Part shown: positions 1 through 8,889 of the stretch, in pieces
How the letters are laid out: each line of letters opens with the position of its first letter
How positions within the stretch are numbered: position 1 is the first letter of the stretch
Assembly: GCA_021789735.1 (NCBI GenBank)
Contig: JAJYJB010000035.1
Location: forward strand, 1-25,823
Reading direction: 5' to 3'
Source: Nitrospirota bacterium
GTDB lineage: Bacteria > Nitrospirota > Thermodesulfovibrionia > Thermodesulfovibrionales > JdFR-88
Length of the DNA stretch: 25,823 nucleotides
Translations under genes and position numbers: made by a program
Notes under the pieces: generated by a model
Databases searched by the model: none
What the model was told of the DNA's origin: nothing
Seen by the model: the letters and a program-made list of their open reading frames with translations, nothing else

Positions 1-1950
1 TGCTCAACGGACGGCTCAGCCGGCAACATAAGGGCATGGGCTGAAGGAAGGCTCGATGTATGGAGGAGCCCAGGCCCCCTGCGCCGGTTGTACTTTCCTC
101 CTGTCCAAAAGCCTGTCCTCACGGAGGAGCGCTTTCTGGATCCGACCGGAGGCGGATTTTGCCTGCCCGCAGCAGGCTGGTTTTTTGAGAAAGGACCTGG
201 GCTTATTCTTCTTAGAAACGGGAAAAACAGCGGATTTGCCGGCGGCAACAACCTTGGTTTCCGGTTTCTGATGGGTACGGAGGGCTGCCCGTCATTTGAC
301 TATCTCATGCTGCTCAATAACGATACGGTTGTGGACCGGGATTTTCTTTCCAATATGGTGGCCTATGCTCAAGGGGCGCCCTCCGCGGGCGTTGTGGGCT
401 GCAAGATATTCCATTACGACAGGCCGGATGTCCTTCAGTGCGTGGGCAACGAGGTAAACATGAGGACCGGCGCGTCCAGGTGTGTCGGTGAGGGCCTCCC
501 GGATGATGGACGTTATGACAGAGCCAGGGATTTTTCCTATATCTCTGGGGCGTGCATGCTTATAAAACCGGAAGTCCTCGAAAAAGTGGGAGCGCTCGAT
601 GAAGGGTTTTTCATGTATCTGGAGGACGTGGACTTCTGCCTCAGGGCAAGAAGGGCGGGTTTTGCCTGCACTTTTTTCCCCCATGCCAGGATATGGCACA
701 AATGGGAGCAAAGCTCAAACCCGATGTTCGTAAGGTTCATGCTCTCAAGAAACCGGATAAGGCTTGTTAAAAAGCACGAGGGCATGAAAGGGCTCATAAG
801 ACACATGGCCGCATTCATTTTTGTATCCGGGCCAAGGCAGGTCTTCCATTTTGTCCGCACCGGGCGGGCACGTCTTGTAAAGCCTATGCTCCTTGGCGCC
901 TTCCATGGTTTGCTTGGGACGGACAAGGTGCTTTACCTGAAAGGTCCGGGGCGGAAAAAAGCCAGGCGCAACGCGCAGGGCACATGGGCCGCACTCCAAG
1001 CGGTGAAGCGGAAAAGTAAAAAACAGGAACGTGCCAGAAATGGGAGCGTCATCCTTACCGTGGATTGGGAAAAGGACTCGCTCGGATGGAAGTCCCCTGA
1101 TACGGAGGTTGACTACGGCGGCGTTATGGCGGCCACTGACGCGCTTGCAAACATTGTAAGCGGCCTTGGGCTCAAATGCACCTGGTTCATAGAGGCGCAC
1201 AGGGATTACGCTGAATTCGACCTTGCGGCCCTTTTCCCGGATCTGGTGGGGAAAATAGCCATGTCCCTTTCGAATGAGCTGGGGGTCCACATACACTGGG
1301 CGAAAAGAAGCGGCGCAGGGTGGACGTACCCTGTGGGAGACTCCGGATGGGTGGAAGGGCTTGTCCGCCACGGGAAAAAAAGGATAGGAGCCTTTGGAGC
1401 GGGAGCGGCGCCGCTTCGGGGCGGCGCTTTTTTGCATGTGCCTGCGCTGGCCCGCATCCTGAGGCAGGAGCGAATGGAGATAGACTCTTCGACATTCAGG
1501 GGCAAAAGCTTCTTCTGGCCATCCGGAAGAAGGGATGCGCTAAGGCTCAGGCTTTCCTACCTGGGGAAGAGCCCCGGGCCTTATGTCTGCGGGGAGGGGT
1601 TGAGCGCCGCGCGGGACGGCCGGGCGGCGGAGGGGCAAGTAACAGAGTTTCCGGTAAGCTATAACATATTCAACCTTTTTTCACATCCCATGCTCATGCG
1701 CAAGTTCCTTGGCGAGGTGTCTGATGGGAAGGCCGCAGACCGGGGCGGCATTCACACGCTGTATTTCCATATTTATCAGTTGACGGGTCCTGACGCGCCT
1801 CCTAATGAAAAAGCGCGCCCGGATGAGGAGGCGCTCCGGCAGCTTGGGGATTTTCTGGGGTTTTTGAAAAAAGAGTGCAAGGTGCGATTCTTGACTATGG
1901 GCGAGGCCCTTGCTGAGTTCAGGCAGGGGCGGTGGGCGCCATGCCGCTGA
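1..1950 (+). CDS. Glycosyltransferase family 2 fused to polysaccharide deacetylase-like domain (5' partial)
   Basis: The reading frame is open from the first base, so the start lies upstream; a TTG at 88 is not the real start. The first residues read CSTDGS, the end of the GT2 'DNxSTDGS' nucleotide-binding motif. They are followed by GFAGGNN, NNDTVVD (Asp near residue 108 of the visible part) and YLEDVDFC (Glu208/Asp209), all typical of rhamnosyltransferase-like GT2 enzymes. After a basic linker (about 300-345) comes a NodB-like domain: TVDWE (Asp355), HIHW (His430, His432), RGG (Arg473) and a late FH (His590), which match the usual metal-binding and catalytic positions. The protein probably adds a sugar to a lipid-linked glycan and may deacetylate an N- or O-acetyl group; the second activity is inferred. 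About 40 N-terminal residues are missing from view. The end overlaps the next gene by 10 bases, indicating coupled translation in a polysaccharide operon. Confidence 0.85.
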   Translation, partial: CSTDGSAGNIRAWAEGRLDVWRSPGPLRRLYFPPVQKPVLTEERFLDPTGGGFCLPAAGWFFEKGPGLILLRNGKNSGFAGGNNLGFRFLMGTEGCPSFDYLMLLNNDTVVDRDFLSNMVAYAQGAPSAGVVGCKIFHYDRPDVLQCVGNEVNMRTGASRCVGEGLPDDGRYDRARDFSYISGACMLIKPEVLEKVGALDEGFFMYLEDVDFCLRARRAGFACTFFPHARIWHKWEQSSNPMFVRFMLSRNRIRLVKKHEGMKGLIRHMAAFIFVSGPRQVFHFVRTGRARLVKPMLLGAFHGLLGTDKVLYLKGPGRKKARRNAQGTWAALQAVKRKSKKQERARNGSVILTVDWEKDSLGWKSPDTEVDYGGVMAATDALANIVSGLGLKCTWFIEAHRDYAEFDLAALFPDLVGKIAMSLSNELGVHIHWAKRSGAGWTYPVGDSGWVEGLVRHGKKRIGAFGAGAAPLRGGAFLHVPALARILRQERMEIDSSTFRGKSFFWPSGRRDALRLRLSYLGKSPGPYVCGEGLSAARDGRAAEGQVTEFPVSYNIFNLFSHPMLMRKFLGEVSDGKAADRGGIHTLYFHIYQLTGPDAPPNEKARPDEEALRQLGDFLGFLKKECKVRFLTMGEALAEFRQGRWAPCR

Positions 1951-2636
1951 CAGAAGAGGAGATGAAATACTCGGCCCAGGCCTGGGAGTATGTCGAAAAC
2001 GGATACTACAGGCGGCTTCTGGGGAGGGTCCCGGGCATCGAGAGGTGCCGGAAGGTGCTTGATGTGGGGGCAGGCCCTGGCGGATGGCTTCTTGCAATTG
2101 TCGAAATGCTTGGAAGCGGCGTAGAGATATCCGCGGCAGATATATCGGATGACTGGCTTTTGCTTGCGGGGGAAAAGCTTAAAAGTCTCGGAGTGGAAAA
2201 GGCCGGTCTGTCAAGGATGGACGCCCAGTCGCTTGCATTTGAAGACAACAGTTTCGACCTGGCCATAAGCTCGCTGGTCCTGCCATATGTGCCCGATGAG
2301 CCTAAGGCTGTAAGGGAGATGATAAGGGTGCTTGTGAAAGGGGGCAAGGGGCTCCTGCTTTTTCATGAGCCCTATTTCTACCTGCGCAGGCTATTTAAAA
2401 AGGGCCTGAAGATACGGCTCTCTGCGGCAGCAAGCATGGTGTCCTCGGTCGTTTATATATTTACGGGAAGAAAGATATACAGGCGCACATTTCAGTCCCG
2501 CCAGCTGATAGAAAGGCTGCTTAAGGCAAACGGGTGCCGGATAGTATATTCGGACCGGAGCAAGGCAGGAATCGGAGTATTGTGCTTTTCCAAGGACAGT
2601 CTTTTGGCCGCCGGAGCGGGCCATCGGGCATCTTGA
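1941..2636 (+). CDS. Class I SAM-dependent methyltransferase
   Basis: A 231-residue protein with the Methyltransf_11 fold signature. Motif I is VLDVGAGPGG at about residues 39-48, an acidic AADISDD follows, then a motif-II-like FDLAISSLVLPYVPDE and a post-motif LVKGGKGLLLF. It probably methylates a sugar hydroxyl or another group of the surface glycan; the substrate cannot be read from sequence. ATG 1941 is preferred because the methyltransferase core begins soon after and a GGGG stretch lies upstream; a GTG at 1932 is an in-frame alternative. It overlaps the 3' end of the GT2/deacetylase gene and precedes a GT4 gene by 19 bases, so it is operonic. The C-terminal third (after residue 150) is basic and rich in Phe and Tyr, and could touch the membrane. 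Confidence 0.82.
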   Translation: MPLTEEEMKYSAQAWEYVENGYYRRLLGRVPGIERCRKVLDVGAGPGGWLLAIVEMLGSGVEISAADISDDWLLLAGEKLKSLGVEKAGLSRMDAQSLAFEDNSFDLAISSLVLPYVPDEPKAVREMIRVLVKGGKGLLLFHEPYFYLRRLFKKGLKIRLSAAASMVSSVVYIFTGRKIYRRTFQSRQLIERLLKANGCRIVYSDRSKAGIGVLCFSKDSLLAAGAGHRAS

Positions 2637-2655
2637 GCGTGAAGAAGCAAAGAGC

Positions 2656-3870
2656 ATGGACAAAAGACTCAAGATAGCATACGTCACGGAGAGGGACGCC
2701 AATGACAGGCGGGGCGCTCCTTATTATGTTTCAAGGGCGCTTCAGGCGTATTGCGGAGACGTCCACCTGATACACAAGCTCAGGCCCCGCATCTCACCTG
2801 CCTATCTGCTTGGCCATCCGGCAGACGGGTTCACATGGGTGGCCATACCAGGAAAGCTGAAGCAGATGTTTTGGAGATTGCGCAAAAAAAAATATGACTG
2901 GCAAATGACGCACGGCGCCGCCCGTCATTATGCCGGGCAGATAGACAGGAGGCTGGCAAACGGACGGTATGACGTTATCTTTGCGGAGCAGGGGTCTGTC
3001 CTTTTGGCCCACCTTGAGACGAGCATCCCCATAATATATTCCTCCGACGCGACATTTGCGGCGATGGCAGGCTACTACTCCGGTTTCTCCGGTTTTGCAG
3101 GCCCCTCGCTCAGGCAGGGGCATGAGATCGAGCGGAGGGCGCTCGAGCGCGCAAGCCTTTTCCTGTGCCACTCGCAATGGGCGGCAGATTCGGCGGTGAG
3201 GGACTACGGGGTGCCTCCACAAAAGGTCTTTGTCCTGCCCCGCTTCTCCTGCCTGGAAAACATCCCGGACAGGCGGGCCGTTCTCATGCCAAAGCAGAAG
3301 AAGATTTGCCGCCTGCTTCTTGTGGGGGTGGACTGGGAGAGGAAAGGCTGCGAGATCGCGGTGGAGACGGTCAACGAGCTAAACGGGATGGGGGTTCAGG
3401 CGGAGCTTACGATATGCGGCTGCCTGCCTCCCCAGGGATATGCCCCCGGAAGGCATGTCATGCTGGCAGGCTATTTAGACAAGAATGACGCGGCTCAGAG
3501 GGCGAGGCTTGAGCAGCTCTACCGTGACGCCTCGTTTTTCATCCTTCCGTCCAGGGCGGAATGCATGGGCAACGTCTTTGTGGAGGCCGCGGCCTTTGGC
3601 CTGCCGGTGGCCGCCACGCGCACGGGCGGGGTGCCATCGGTCGTTGTCGAGGGGAAAACCGGTTTCCTGCTTGGGCCTGAGGCGGGCGGCAGGCATTACG
3701 CCCGGGTCATCAGGGCCGCATGGGAAAACCAGGGAAAGTACGAGCAGATGCGCTGCGGGGCACGCAGCTTTTTTGAAAGCCTTAGCGCCGAGCGCTGGGG
3801 AAATGCCCTGTTTGAAAGGCTTCGCCGGATGCTAAGGCAGGGCGAAGGGCGTGAGGCCGTCTCCCAATGA
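2656..3870 (+). CDS. GT4-family glycosyltransferase
   Basis: A 404-residue GT-B fold retaining glycosyltransferase, the usual length for GT4. The N-terminal half begins KIAYVTERD and carries an APYYVSRAL segment in place of the usual GGxxxH acceptor loop. The C-terminal Glycos_transf_1 domain has LLLVGVDWERKGCEIAVE, then the EX7E pair (Glu302 and Glu310 in AECMGNVFVE), followed by AAFGLPVAATRTGG and VEGKTGFLL. It acts in the cytoplasm on nucleotide-sugar donors during repeat-unit assembly; donor and acceptor are not predictable. Its stop overlaps the next start as ATGA. The gene contains an A9 run at 2884-2892 encoding lysines. Confidence 0.88.
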   Translation: MDKRLKIAYVTERDANDRRGAPYYVSRALQAYCGDVHLIHKLRPRISPAYLLGHPADGFTWVAIPGKLKQMFWRLRKKKYDWQMTHGAARHYAGQIDRRLANGRYDVIFAEQGSVLLAHLETSIPIIYSSDATFAAMAGYYSGFSGFAGPSLRQGHEIERRALERASLFLCHSQWAADSAVRDYGVPPQKVFVLPRFSCLENIPDRRAVLMPKQKKICRLLLVGVDWERKGCEIAVETVNELNGMGVQAELTICGCLPPQGYAPGRHVMLAGYLDKNDAAQRARLEQLYRDASFFILPSRAECMGNVFVEAAAFGLPVAATRTGGVPSVVVEGKTGFLLGPEAGGRHYARVIRAAWENQGKYEQMRCGARSFFESLSAERWGNALFERLRRMLRQGEGREAVSQ

Positions 3871-5063
3871 GGCAAAAGGCCTACTATATCGTCCACAACC
3901 TCAAGGAGGCCGCAAACACCACCCCTTATCAGAGGGTCGCCCTCTTTTCCCGGATGTATGACCTTTTGGTGCTGCTTGAGAGAAACACTGTGCCCGGGGC
4001 GCTCAGTGGAAAGGCGGGTTTTCTGGTAAACCCTGTCCGGAAGGCGCGCTATTTCAGGACCTTTTTTTATCCCCTCTGGTGCCTTTACACGATCTTCCGG
4101 ATGAGGCGGCAGGGGAAGATGGTGGTCATTACATCTTATCAGCCTCTTCCCCTCATAACAGGCTTTGCCGCAAAAGCCCTTTTCAGGGCCGCATGGGTGG
4201 CCGATGTTTATGACGTGCCGGGCCTTGACCTTGAGGTGGCAGGCCAGGCCCTCTCGTTCAGATTTTTTTTGCACAGGCGGTATTTTGCCGCTCTGAATGC
4301 CGTTACGAAAAGGATATTGAAGATGTCGGACATGGTGCTTTGCGCCCTTGTGCCAGAGGCGCTTTCGGATTACCGCATACCTGCCGGGAAGCTTGTGCAT
4401 CTTACAAACGGGGTGGACCTTGCAGCCGCAGGCGGTTTTTTTTCAGGCCCTGCGGCCTCCGGCCATAGACTTAAAAAAGAGGGTTTTTTCACGGTGCTTT
4501 ACGTGGGTTTTGTGCTCCGCATAAGGGGGGCCGGCACCGTACTGGAGTCCGCCCGTATGCTTGGCTGGAAGTACCCCGGTATCAGGTGGGTGCTGGCCGG
4601 GCCTTCAAGCGCGAGGGAAACGAAATGGCTGACCAGGGCTGTTTCATCCTTTGGCCTACGCGATGCGGTCGAGTTCACGGGCGAGGTATCGCACGACGTC
4701 GCCCTTGGTCTCATAAGGGATGCGGACGTGTGTCTTTTCACATTCCCCAGGAATTTCGCGACGGACCATATATATCCGATCAAGCTCTTTGAGTATATGG
4801 CGTTAGGCAAGCCGGTCATCGCCACCGGCCTGAGGGGAATAAGAGAGGTGCTCAGGGACGGCGAAAACGCGCTTCTCATAGAGCCTGAAAACCCTGAAGA
4901 CCTGGCCCGTGCGGTTGAAAAACTATATGCGCGCCGGGACCTGATGGAGAGATTGTCCGAGGGGGCAAGAAGGGAAGTCCTTAAATACGATTGGAAGGAG
5001 ATAAACGGCCGGATAAGGGCCGCCATGGTCCGGCTGCCGGGGGAGGGCGAAAGTGGACATTAA
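3867..5063 (+). CDS. GT4-family glycosyltransferase
   Basis: A 398-residue GT-B enzyme. The N-terminal half has a hydrophobic patch around residues 50-75 that could associate with the membrane. The C-terminal half has FTVLYVGFVLRIRG, WVLAGPSS, VEFTGEV and the donor-site loop YPIKLFEYMALGKPVIATG. The second Glu of the EX7E motif is Glu309, but the first position is His301, a divergence also seen in other GT4 subgroups. It starts in an ATGA overlap with the previous GT4 gene, and its last bases hold the ribosome site and start of the epimerase gene. It probably adds one sugar of the repeat unit; the linkage is unknown. Confidence 0.86.
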   Translation: MRQKAYYIVHNLKEAANTTPYQRVALFSRMYDLLVLLERNTVPGALSGKAGFLVNPVRKARYFRTFFYPLWCLYTIFRMRRQGKMVVITSYQPLPLITGFAAKALFRAAWVADVYDVPGLDLEVAGQALSFRFFLHRRYFAALNAVTKRILKMSDMVLCALVPEALSDYRIPAGKLVHLTNGVDLAAAGGFFSGPAASGHRLKKEGFFTVLYVGFVLRIRGAGTVLESARMLGWKYPGIRWVLAGPSSARETKWLTRAVSSFGLRDAVEFTGEVSHDVALGLIRDADVCLFTFPRNFATDHIYPIKLFEYMALGKPVIATGLRGIREVLRDGENALLIEPENPEDLARAVEKLYARRDLMERLSEGARREVLKYDWKEINGRIRAAMVRLPGEGESGH

Positions 5064-6243
5064 ATTCGTTTCAAGGGAGAGGCGGGCCAGGAGGGTCTGC
5101 GTGGTCGTAGGCACAAGGCCTGAGATCATAAAGATGGCCCCTGTAGTAAAGGAGCTTTCAAGGAGGGGCGTGCCTTTTTTTATATTGCACGCCGGGCAGC
5201 ATTATTCCTTCAACATGGACAGGCAGTTTTTCGAGGACCTCGAACTGCCGGCACCGCTTCACCACCTGGAGGAGGTGAGACGGCACACCACGCACGCATC
5301 ACAGACGGCCGAGATGATGAGGGGGATAGAAGATGTGCTTTTCAAGGAGAGGCCGTCGGTGGTGCTTGTGTGCGGAGACGCTAACGCCTGTTTCAGCGGC
5401 GCTGTTGCGGCCAGGAAGCTGGGGCTTGTCGTGGGGCATATCGAAGCGGGGCTCAGAAGCCATGACTGGCGCATGTCCGAGGAGCACAACAGGGTGATGA
5501 TAGACCACATATCAGAGCTGCTCTTTGCCCCCACGGAAAGGGCCAGGCAAAACCTGCTTAAGGAGGGCGTAAACGGAGAGATATCCGTTACAGGAAATAC
5601 GGTGGTGGACGCCTCGCTTGAGCACGTGGAGATCGCCAGGGGGAAAAGCCGGATACTGGAGAGTACCGGACTGGAGCCAGGCTATATCCTGCTTACGATG
5701 CACAGGGAGGAAAATGTGGATGACTACCTGAACCTGAGGTCCGTTCTGGAGGCGATGCGCCGGATATCGCGCAGGTTCGCGGACCTGCCCATTATCTTTC
5801 CCGCGCACCCAAGGACGGTGAAAAGGATCGGGCAGTTCGGCCTTGGCGATGAACTGAAAAGGCCTGGGACTCTGCGGCTCCTGGCGCCCGTGGGATACCT
5901 GGATTTCCTTATGCTCCTTGTCAACGCGGGGGCGGTCCTTACCGACTCCGGAGGTATACAGGAAGAGGCCTGCGTTTTAAGGGTGCCTTGTGTCACCATG
6001 CGTGAGAACACCGAGCGTCCGGAGAGCATCGAGGTCGGCGGCAACATCCTTGCCGGTACCAGCCCGGAGGGCATCCTGGTGGCCCTTGGGCAGATGCTCG
6101 GGAAAAAAAGAGACTGGGCAAACCCGTTTGGGGACGGGAAAACGGCGGAAAGGATAGTCCGTGCGGTTGACTGCGTCCTTAAGGAAAGCGGGGGCATCCC
6201 CTGTCGCAGGCGTATGGACAAGGCCATGGAGGCCCGGATATGA
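5053..6243 (+). CDS. wecB: UDP-N-acetylglucosamine 2-epimerase (non-hydrolysing)
   Basis: A 396-residue protein that should interconvert UDP-GlcNAc and UDP-ManNAc in the cytoplasm, supplying ManNAc-type residues to the glycan. Family hallmarks are visible: VVVGTRPEIIKMAP (residues 17-30), HAGQHYS, a catalytic-type Asp109 in CGDANA, HIEAGLRS (Glu131), SEEHNR (Glu143/144), MHREENVD and the UDP-binding TDSGGIQEEA. GTG 5053 is chosen because a GGGAGG site at 5041-5046 sits six bases upstream. It overlaps the preceding gene by 11 bases and the following gene by 4. No UDP-ManNAc dehydrogenase (WecC) is seen in the window, so oxidation to ManNAcA is not supported here. Confidence 0.93.
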   Translation: MDIKFVSRERRARRVCVVVGTRPEIIKMAPVVKELSRRGVPFFILHAGQHYSFNMDRQFFEDLELPAPLHHLEEVRRHTTHASQTAEMMRGIEDVLFKERPSVVLVCGDANACFSGAVAARKLGLVVGHIEAGLRSHDWRMSEEHNRVMIDHISELLFAPTERARQNLLKEGVNGEISVTGNTVVDASLEHVEIARGKSRILESTGLEPGYILLTMHREENVDDYLNLRSVLEAMRRISRRFADLPIIFPAHPRTVKRIGQFGLGDELKRPGTLRLLAPVGYLDFLMLLVNAGAVLTDSGGIQEEACVLRVPCVTMRENTERPESIEVGGNILAGTSPEGILVALGQMLGKKRDWANPFGDGKTAERIVRAVDCVLKESGGIPCRRRMDKAMEARI

Positions 6244-7583
6244 AGCTGTCTTTTTTCATATTCTGCGCCGTCTTTTTTTTGATTATGAACCTGAACCTCA
6301 ATTCCGGCACGGCGGGCCATTTGTATGCCGGCGTCCTTGGTTTCCACGTGATGATAACGGATATCCTGCTTGTGGTGGCGCTCGGGGCGGTATTTCTTGA
6401 ACCGTTTGCGGGCAGGCCGTCCCCTGCCAGGGGTACGAGCCTTCCCCGCCAGTATGCAAGGTTTCTGTTATGGACAGGGCTTTCGGCATTCGTCATTTCA
6501 CCACTCTACGGAACGCCAGTGCAGCAGGGCAGCATCTCCCAGCTCCATTTTCTGGGCTACTATCTCATTTTTTTTGCGGGCGTTTACCTGTTTGGAACCG
6601 ACCGGGAGGTCCGGGTTTTCATATGGGCCTTCATGGTCTCAAATGCGCTGGTCTGCCTGAGGGGACTTGCCGAGCTTGCCTACATGTATAAGAGTACGGG
6701 GCGGGCGAGCTCTTCAAGCTCGTTCATCAGGTTTGCCGAGGTTTTCCACCAGGTGCTTTTTTTCTTCAGTCTGTGTCTTTTAAACCATGTGCACAGGCGG
6801 CTCCGCAAATACCTGTACGCCTCTGCGGTGCTGGCCCTGGCGGCGGTCGCGCTTTCGTTTTCAAGGGGCGTGATCCTGACCACGGCGCTGGGAGCGGTGC
6901 TTTGCGTGTTCATGCAGTCACGGAGCATCGTATCGGCCTTGAGACCACTGGTATTAGTCCTGGCGGTATTTTTTTCGCTTTTTTTGGGATTGAAAGGGCT
7001 GAACGGTTTGCTTCAGGGCAGGATGGACAAGGGCTTCGATGACATTAAGAATATTGCAAGCCTGTTGAGGTCCCCCCGAGACCCTTCGGAGCTGATGCAG
7101 AGAGGCGCTGGCCGCTCCGGGGGAGACTATTCCCTGGTGAGGAAGTCCATAGAGTACTACGACACCTTCAGGGAGTTTGAGAAAAGCCCAATCTGGGGGC
7201 TGGGAGTAGGCCACTTTTATGACAAATTGTGGATGGAAAACGGGCAAAAGTTCCGCGAGGGCACATATGTCCATTCCATATACAGCTATTTCCTGATGGA
7301 CACGGGGCTGATCGGGCTTGGGCTGTACCTGCTTCTTATATTCAGCATTGGCAAACAGTTCCTGCACATATTCAGGACATCCAGGGTGGGGCTATACAGG
7401 GGAGTCTCCCTGGCCTGTCTGCTGAGCCTGCTTGCTTTGGGCATAAATTCATTCAACGGCAGCTTCCTGCTTTCCATACCGTACATCGCCTTTGTCTGTA
7501 CGTTCTCAGCCATAGCGGAAGCGGTGATCAGGGGCGGGTATCACCTCGCGAAGCATGCAGAACCGTCCGGGCTGAATACCTGA
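6240..7583 (+). CDS. O-antigen polymerase/ligase-like membrane protein (Wzy/WaaL superfamily)
   Basis: A 447-residue polytopic inner-membrane protein with about ten or more hydrophobic segments and a large periplasmic loop near residues 260-350. The Wzy_C pattern is visible: WGLGVGHF, then VHSIYSYFLMDTGLIGLGLYLLLI. It probably polymerises lipid-linked repeat units at the periplasmic face (Wzy) or ligates glycan to an acceptor (WaaL); sequence alone does not separate these. The start is supported by GGAGG at 6228-6232, seven bases before the ATG, and the gene overlaps wecB as ATGA. A Ser-rich segment (about residues 150-160) is present in the N-terminal half. Being the only polymerase-like gene in view favours Wzy. 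Confidence 0.82.
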   Translation: MKLSFFIFCAVFFLIMNLNLNSGTAGHLYAGVLGFHVMITDILLVVALGAVFLEPFAGRPSPARGTSLPRQYARFLLWTGLSAFVISPLYGTPVQQGSISQLHFLGYYLIFFAGVYLFGTDREVRVFIWAFMVSNALVCLRGLAELAYMYKSTGRASSSSSFIRFAEVFHQVLFFFSLCLLNHVHRRLRKYLYASAVLALAAVALSFSRGVILTTALGAVLCVFMQSRSIVSALRPLVLVLAVFFSLFLGLKGLNGLLQGRMDKGFDDIKNIASLLRSPRDPSELMQRGAGRSGGDYSLVRKSIEYYDTFREFEKSPIWGLGVGHFYDKLWMENGQKFREGTYVHSIYSYFLMDTGLIGLGLYLLLIFSIGKQFLHIFRTSRVGLYRGVSLACLLSLLALGINSFNGSFLLSIPYIAFVCTFSAIAEAVIRGGYHLAKHAEPSGLNT

Positions 7584-7676
7584 TAAAAAGACTTATTCCT
7601 TAAATCTCCACTGAACATCCATCGGAAAGTGATCTGTTTGCGCGAAGAAAGTCCCCAAGCGGAGGCCGGATTGAGG

Positions 7677-8852
7677 ATGGCGGTGCTCCTTGACCAGCCG
7701 TTCTGGTTTGACGGCGCAAATTACAGCACGAACGCGCCTTTCATAAATTTTGTCCTGTCGTTCAGGCAGCGGACGGACGCCTTGCTGCTTTTTTGTCCGC
7801 TTAAGCCAAGCAGGAAGGAGAGGGGCCGTTTTGATGTCTCCATCAAAGATGAAAGGGTGAGGATAATCCCCGTTCCTTTTTACAGGACCACATTTGAGCT
7901 CTACAAAAAGCTGCCTTTCATATGGAGGGGCACCGCGCGTTGCCTTAAGCGCGAGATGAGAAAGTTTGATGTGGCATGGATCGTAGGGGGGCAAGTCCTG
8001 GCCGGCCTTGCCGGCAGATTCCTTAAAAAAAAGGGTAAAAAAACCTTTTTCTATTACAGGAGCAACCTTGTGGAGGAGGTCAGAAGCCATGGCTATGCCG
8101 GCGTCAGGGGCTCGCTCATGACGGGTGTCTCCGTGATGATACAGAGGTTCTCACTGAGGACGGCAAGGGACGAAGTTGTGTTCGTTGTGGGGGACGAACT
8201 GAAGCGCATCTTCAAAAAAAATGGCTGCAGGTCCGTACACAAGGTTTACCCGTCGGTCGTTTCAGGCAGGGACGTGATAAGAAGAAGGATCGTCAGGGAC
8301 TCCGTGGAGCTGAGTTTTCTGGCCGTGGGCAGGCTCACTCCCGAGAAGGGACTGGAAGACCTGGTGCGGGCGGCGCAACTGCTCGTGAGGTCGGGCTTCC
8401 ACCGGTTCAAGTTCCGTCTGGCCGGGGACGGAAAAGAGAAGGCGCGGCTGCAAAGGATGGTGGCGGAGGCGTGCCTTTGCAGGCATTTCGAGTTTGCAGG
8501 CTTTATCCTGCCAGGAGAGAGGCTGCTTTCAGCCTATGACAGCGCCGACGCGCTGGTGCTGCCCTCGCGTACGGAAGGGATACCCAAGGTGCTCTATGAG
8601 GCAATGGCAAGAGGGCTTCCGGTTGTTGCGAGCAATGTGGGAGGAGTTCCGGAGATAGTTGAAAGGTGCGTGAACGGGCTGCTGGTGCCGCCCGGAGACC
8701 CGGAGGCGCTGGCCGAAGCGGTCCGGATATTGTGTGAAGACAGGGCCCTGCGCGAGCGTCTTGGGAAAAAAGGGCTTGAGACCGCAAAAAAGTTCACGAT
8801 GGAAAGACAGCGTGACGCCATGTACCGGAGCATAGTGGAGCATCTGGCATAA
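7677..8852 (+). CDS. GT4-family glycosyltransferase beside the UDP-sulfoquinovose synthase gene
   Basis: A retaining GT-B glycosyltransferase, 391 residues from ATG 7677. This start is preferred because the protein then begins MAVLLDQPFW, where GT4 proteins usually begin, with GGAGG at 7661-7665. A GTG at 7629 would add 16 residues. The C-terminal domain shows FLAVGRLTPEKGLEDLVRA, RLAGDG, the EX7E pair (Glu300 and Glu308 in TEGIPKVLYE), AMARGLPVVASNVGG and VNGLLVPPGDPEALAEAV. It lies 37 bases upstream of the sqdB-type gene. Since known sulfoquinovosyltransferases (SqdX) are GT4 enzymes, it is a candidate for sulfoquinovose transfer, but this rests on position only. Confidence 0.86.
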   Translation: MAVLLDQPFWFDGANYSTNAPFINFVLSFRQRTDALLLFCPLKPSRKERGRFDVSIKDERVRIIPVPFYRTTFELYKKLPFIWRGTARCLKREMRKFDVAWIVGGQVLAGLAGRFLKKKGKKTFFYYRSNLVEEVRSHGYAGVRGSLMTGVSVMIQRFSLRTARDEVVFVVGDELKRIFKKNGCRSVHKVYPSVVSGRDVIRRRIVRDSVELSFLAVGRLTPEKGLEDLVRAAQLLVRSGFHRFKFRLAGDGKEKARLQRMVAEACLCRHFEFAGFILPGERLLSAYDSADALVLPSRTEGIPKVLYEAMARGLPVVASNVGGVPEIVERCVNGLLVPPGDPEALAEAVRILCEDRALRERLGKKGLETAKKFTMERQRDAMYRSIVEHLA

Positions 8853-8870
8853 AAGCAATCTCAGGAAGAA

Positions 8871-8880
8871 AAAGGAGGGG
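8871..8880 (+). promoter_or_regulatory. Strong Shine-Dalgarno site of the sqdB-type gene
   Basis: The sequence AAAGGAGGGG lies nine bases before ATG 8890 and is among the best ribosome sites in the window. It fixes the start of the UDP-sulfoquinovose synthase gene. The 37-base gap before this gene shows no promoter-like hexamers, so it is probably read from the upstream polysaccharide operon. Confidence 0.8.
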
Positions 8881-8889
8881 AAAAATTTT

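Noticed and set aside
88..1950. A 620-residue protein starting at TTG 88
   Set aside because: The frame continues to base 1 and the upstream codons encode CSTDGS, part of the GT2 fold, so the gene is simply cut by the window edge.
2884..2892. A9 run as a programmed slippage site
   Set aside because: The gene is complete in one frame and a shift there would only truncate it; no downstream alternative product is seen.
4263..4443. T8 tracts (4263-4270 and 4436-4443) in a glycosyltransferase as phase-variation switches
   Set aside because: Runs of 7-9 A or T occur throughout the window, including in housekeeping or transporter genes, and encode ordinary Phe or Lys codons; nothing indicates hypermutation.
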